A DNA stretch of 64,000 nucleotides from Cytophagales bacterium. GTDB taxonomy: Bacteria > Bacteroidota > Bacteroidia > Cytophagales > Spirosomataceae. The notes under the pieces were generated by a model. It saw only the letters and a list, made by a program, of their open reading frames with translations. It searched no databases and was not told the DNA's origin. This document shows positions 60,954 to 64,000 of this stretch, piece by piece. The stretch is from NCBI GenBank assembly GCA_004292855.1, contig RDXN01000046.1:43391-107390 (forward strand). The letters run 5' to 3'. Made by a program: the position numbers and the translations under genes. Position 1 is the first letter of the stretch. The number at the start of each line of letters is the position of its first letter.

Positions 60954-61046
60954 TTTTTTTGTCATCACAACGAAGGAGGGATCTAGTCTCCTTGATCTCA
61001 AGTTGAGAATACCAGAATTAGATCCCTCATTCTTCGGGATGACAAA
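60954..61046. repeat. family A inverted repeat, copy 3
   Basis: Arms about 60954-60993 and 61012-61046 pair imperfectly. The right arm keeps the GATCCCTC and CGGGATGACA blocks; the left has changed to GTCATCACAACG. Unlike copies 1 and 2, it lies between two divergent genes (MFS transporter and maf). Confidence 0.85.
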
Positions 61047-61111
61047 CTCCGTCAGATAACAAAAAATTCGCGTCAATCTGCCCGATTTGCGTCATCCGCG
61101 TGCCATTCCAA

Positions 61112-61119
61112 TATCTTTG
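61112..61119 (+). promoter_or_regulatory. maf -7 box
   Basis: TATCTTTG matches TAnnTTTG, five bases before the ATG at 61125, so transcription should begin at or beside the start codon. A TTTG at 61086-61089 may be the -33 element, with a 22-base spacer. Confidence 0.55.
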
Positions 61120-61124
61120 CCGAC

Positions 61125-61700
61125 ATGATTCAACTCCTTTACCCTCTCGTTCTGGCGTCGGGTTCGCCCCGCCGGAAACAATTGATGACCACGGCGGGCT
61201 TTTTGTTCACCATCGAGACCCGCCCCACCGACGAAGCTTTCCCCGCCGATATGCCCGCCGATGAGGTGGCCGAGTACCTCGCCCGCCAGAAAGCCGTCGA
61301 GTTTGTGCCTGACCTCGGCAACCGGATTGTCCTCTGCGCCGATACGGTCGTGATTCTGGACGGGCAGATTCTGAACAAGCCGCAGGATGCCCCCGACGCT
61401 CACCGCATGATTCGGAGTTTGGCGGGCCGTACGCACAAAGTCCGCACGGGCGTGTGCCTGCTCTCGCCCGAGGGAATGGAGTCCTTCACGGATGAAACCA
61501 CCGTCCATTTCGCGCCCCTTACCGACGACGAAATCGACTACTACATCCGCGAATGTGCGCCCTTCGACAAAGCCGGGGCCTATGGTGCTCAGGATTTTAT
61601 CGGTCTCGTGGGCATCGAACGGCTCGAAGGCTCGTTCTACACCGTCATGGGATTGCCCACGCACCGGGTGTATCAGGCGTTAAAGAAATTTGGCACTTAG
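61125..61700 (+). CDS. maf: Maf-like nucleotide pyrophosphatase
   Basis: A 191-residue nucleoside triphosphate pyrophosphatase that cleans the nucleotide pool. Family marks: LASGSPRRKQLM at the N-terminus, the catalytic CADTVV segment, GRTHKVRTGV and FDKAGAYGAQ. The family divides into dTTP/UTP and 7-methyl-GTP types; the QDFIGLVGIERLEGSFYTVMGLP block fits the dTTP/UTP (YhdE) type. It is followed 41 bases later by the ATP-grasp gene. Confidence 0.92.
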   Translation: MIQLLYPLVLASGSPRRKQLMTTAGFLFTIETRPTDEAFPADMPADEVAEYLARQKAVEFVPDLGNRIVLCADTVVILDGQILNKPQDAPDAHRMIRSLAGRTHKVRTGVCLLSPEGMESFTDETTVHFAPLTDDEIDYYIRECAPFDKAGAYGAQDFIGLVGIERLEGSFYTVMGLPTHRVYQALKKFGT

Positions 61701-61741
61701 CATCTCACACCGTACATTGTTCCGCATAATTCTGTTCAGCC

Positions 61742-63232
61742 ATGCAATTTCAATCGCAAACACTCGGCTCCATGACCCAATCGCAGGGGCAGGGGCTTTC
61801 GACTAACTTCTCGTTCTCTGATTATAAACTGGAGAATTTTTACGACGAAATGTTCACCGCCGAGGGACAGGTACGGCCCGGTTATGAGGTGTTTCGGAAA
61901 CGGGTGGAGCAAATTAGTCGCGAGGACCTGGTGAGTCGGCAGGTAGCCGCCGAACGGGCATTGATGGCGATGGGGATTACCTTCAACGTGTATTCGGAGG
62001 GTGAAGGAACCGAGCGGATTATGCCTATCGACATTATCCCGCGCATTATCGAGGCTGCCGAATGGGCGCGACTGGAGCAGGGTCTGGTTCAGCGCATTAA
62101 GGCCCTCAACCTGTTTATTCACGACGTATATAACTCGCAGCACGTCCTGCATGATGGGGTCGTACCCCGTGAGTTGATTGAGTCGAGCAAGTGTTTCTTG
62201 AAACCCTGTCTCGGGTTGCGGCCTCCCAAAGACATTTGGTGCCACATCACGGGCACCGACCTGATTCGGGGCGACGACGGGCAGTACATGGTGCTGGAAG
62301 ACAACCTGCGTTGCCCGTCGGGGGTGTCTTATATGCTCGAAAACCGCGAATTGCTCAAGCAGACCTTCCCCGAAGTAGTGGCCCGGACGGGCGTTCGGCC
62401 CGTGTCGGATTACCCCACGCGTCTGCTCCAGATGCTCCAGCATATTGCCGACCGCCCCAACCCAACAGTGGTCGTGCTGACGCCCGGCATCTATAATTCA
62501 GCCTATTTTGAACATTCATATCTAGCCCAGCAGATGGGCGTCGAACTGGTCGATGCGCGCGATTTGGTGGTGTCGGGTGGGTATGTGAAGATGCGAACAA
62601 CAAAGGGCTTCCAGATCGTCGACGTGATTTACCGACGTATCGACGACACGTTTCTGGACCCGCACACGTTCAACCCCGATTCGATGATTGGCATTCCGGG
62701 CCTGTTCGAGGTCTACAAAAAAGGGCGCGTGGCCCTGGCCAATGCCCCCGGCACGGGCGTTGCCGACGACAAGGTGGTGTATGCCTATGTGCCCCGGATT
62801 GTAAAATATTACTTGGGCGAAGACCCCATCATCCCGAACGTGCGGACCTACATCTGTGGTGAACCCGACGACTACGAATACGTACTCGACAACATCGCCC
62901 AACTCGTCGTAAAAGAAGCCAACGAAGCCGGGGGGTACGGCATGCTGATTGGTCCAAAAGCTCCTCCCGCCGAACACGATCTGTTTCGTCAGAAAATCCG
63001 CGACAATCCGCGCAACTACATCGCCCAGCCTACCATTTCGCTCTCACGGGTGCCTTGTTTAGTCGACAGTCAGGCTGAGGGGCGGCACGTCGATTTACGG
63101 CCTTATATACTTTACGGTGAGGATGTTAACGTAATTCCGGGAGGTCTTACACGCGTGGCTCTACGCAAGGGTTCGCTCGTGGTCAACTCCTCGCAGGGTG
63201 GGGGCGGAAAAGACACCTGGGTGTTGTATTAA
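61742..63232 (+). CDS. circularly permuted ATP-grasp protein
   Basis: A 496-residue protein of the COG2308 family (circularly permuted ATP-grasp type 2). Visible blocks: YDEMFTAEGQVRPGYEVF, ITFNVYSEGEGTERIMPIDIIPRII, DGQYMVLEDNLRCPSGVSYMLENR, KEANEAGGYGMLIGPKA, FVAQP-like YIAQPTISLSRVP, and GGLTRVAL with NSSQGGGGKDTWVL. Members probably ligate amino acids or peptides to another molecule using ATP. Usually an alpha-E domain gene and a transglutaminase gene follow; here the next gene is unrelated. Confidence 0.9.
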   Translation: MQFQSQTLGSMTQSQGQGLSTNFSFSDYKLENFYDEMFTAEGQVRPGYEVFRKRVEQISREDLVSRQVAAERALMAMGITFNVYSEGEGTERIMPIDIIPRIIEAAEWARLEQGLVQRIKALNLFIHDVYNSQHVLHDGVVPRELIESSKCFLKPCLGLRPPKDIWCHITGTDLIRGDDGQYMVLEDNLRCPSGVSYMLENRELLKQTFPEVVARTGVRPVSDYPTRLLQMLQHIADRPNPTVVVLTPGIYNSAYFEHSYLAQQMGVELVDARDLVVSGGYVKMRTTKGFQIVDVIYRRIDDTFLDPHTFNPDSMIGIPGLFEVYKKGRVALANAPGTGVADDKVVYAYVPRIVKYYLGEDPIIPNVRTYICGEPDDYEYVLDNIAQLVVKEANEAGGYGMLIGPKAPPAEHDLFRQKIRDNPRNYIAQPTISLSRVPCLVDSQAEGRHVDLRPYILYGEDVNVIPGGLTRVALRKGSLVVNSSQGGGGKDTWVLY

Positions 63233-63295
63233 CCTCAGAAAATAATACCTTTTTGGAGACCAAAAGCGTTACTAGTATGCTGATTGATACTTCCC

Positions 63296-64000
63296 ATGCG
63301 CGCACACTATACCTTCTGGCCCATCCTGGTTTGCCTCCTGAGTTTACTGGCCTCTTCCACTACCTATGCCACCCACGTTCGGGCGGGCGAAATCACCACC
63401 CGACGCATTTCGCCCGACCGCCTGACCTACGAAATAACCCTTACCGCCTATTTCGATGAGGTTGGTGGAGTAGACGCGGCAAATCGTGCCGATGAGGTCG
63501 ATTTTTGCCTGGGCGACGGGACCACGTTGAAAATTAGACGGCTTCCCCGTATTTATATTAACAGTCGGACGACCTCTATAAACATCTACCGATTTCAGTA
63601 CACCTATGGCTCTACGGGCACGTATCAGATCTCGGCCAATATTGTTAACCGGAACGATAATACAATCAATCTCAGGCAACCGTCTAGAGATATACCCTTC
63701 TGGATTCGCACAACCATTCAGGTCAATGCGTTTTTAGGCCTGAACGCCACCCCGATCCTGCTCAACCCGCCCCTCGACTCCGCACGCGTGGGTCAGAAGT
63801 TCTGCCACAATCCCGTGGCCTTCGACGTCGATGGCGACTCGCTGGCTTATCGCATGGCCATTCCGCAGGAATCAGCAGCTAATATTTGCCGGGGATTTGA
63901 TGTAGTTGGCTACCGCGATCCGGCCCGTGGCATCAACCCCAACGCCCAAAACGAGGCCACCAACGGACCCGCTACCCTCACCATCAACCCCCTCACGGGT
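63296..64000 (+). CDS. secreted surface protein, gliding/T9SS-associated type, 3' end missing
   Basis: A reading frame of 235 codons that stays open to the right edge of the window, so the gene is partial. The start MRAHYTFWPILVCLLSLL gives a signal peptide ending near TTYA. The mature start THVRAGEITTRRIS is typical of large cell-surface proteins in Bacteroidota that often end in gliding-motility or type IX secretion C-terminal domains. FDVDGDSLAYRMAIPQ resembles the cadherin-like/PKD repeats of such proteins. The C-terminal domain cannot be seen, so secretion by T9SS is inferred. Confidence 0.72.
   Translation, partial: MRAHYTFWPILVCLLSLLASSTTYATHVRAGEITTRRISPDRLTYEITLTAYFDEVGGVDAANRADEVDFCLGDGTTLKIRRLPRIYINSRTTSINIYRFQYTYGSTGTYQISANIVNRNDNTINLRQPSRDIPFWIRTTIQVNAFLGLNATPILLNPPLDSARVGQKFCHNPVAFDVDGDSLAYRMAIPQESAANICRGFDVVGYRDPARGINPNAQNEATNGPATLTINPLTG

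Overview
The window is a stretch of chromosome from a Bacteroidota bacterium, most likely a Cytophagales member of the Spirosoma type (inference). Supporting signs are promoter boxes of the Bacteroidota form TAnnTTTG (for example before marR, pheS, maf and a GT9 glycosyltransferase), a tmRNA whose tag reads GEYNYAMAA, an RND heavy-metal pump fused to its own TolC, an OmpA protein with a DUF937 head, a PVC-type heme dehydrogenase fusion, and a secreted protein at the right edge resembling gliding/T9SS-associated proteins. Coding density is high and the DNA is moderately GC-rich. I see 51 protein genes (the last runs off the window) and one RNA gene, tmRNA. I see no rRNA, tRNA, CRISPR array, transposase or phage genes.

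Layout. 1-4.0 kb: a secreted GH140-like apiosidase and a D-apionate-lactonase-like protein, then a small membrane protein. 4.2-4.6 kb: tmRNA with its terminator. 4.7-11.2 kb: xanthine dehydrogenase split into xdhB (+) and xdhA (-), with three unrelated genes between. 11.3-19.6 kb: a dipeptidyl peptidase IV, then a metal-efflux operon (adaptor plus RND-TolC fusion) facing a MarR regulator. 19.6-24.4 kb: a tightly packed run of marR, dinB-like, YheT hydrolase, DUF4442 and two more alpha/beta hydrolases, ending tail-to-tail with a DeoR regulator. 24.5-34 kb: NudK, small lipoproteins, a polysaccharide deacetylase, a 1272-residue PmoA/PVC/HEAT/cytochrome fusion, a PolX-like PHP protein and a glycosyltransferase. 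34-39.5 kb: a type-I-secretion-like operon (ABC membrane domain, HlyD, TolC, MORN/TonB protein) facing a TetR regulator. 39.5-46.2 kb: housekeeping genes radA, pheS, xseA and xseB, a porin and two stand-alone LytTR regulators. 46-64 kb: OmpA/DUF937, SDR, B12-radical-SAM, Dabb, ROK, peroxiredoxin, methyltransferase, tetR-nmrA, a sortilin-like beta-propeller, MFS, maf, a circularly permuted ATP-grasp and a partial secreted protein.

The most striking feature is non-coding. At least a dozen long inverted repeats (arms about 15-45 bp) lie between genes. They fall into several unrelated sequence families, some with several copies in which the arms differ between copies but stay complementary within a copy. 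Most sit at gene 3' ends. Three lie in divergent promoter regions, one pair runs into the stop codon of the RND-TolC gene, and one appears to be inserted in frame inside the RND pump gene. A 14-bp tandem repeat belonging to one family abuts radA.

Other notable points are a PolX polymerase domain that has lost its catalytic aspartates, an alpha/beta hydrolase with cysteine in place of the nucleophilic serine, an ABC exporter half lacking its ATPase domain, and promoters so close to start codons that the mRNAs are probably leaderless.
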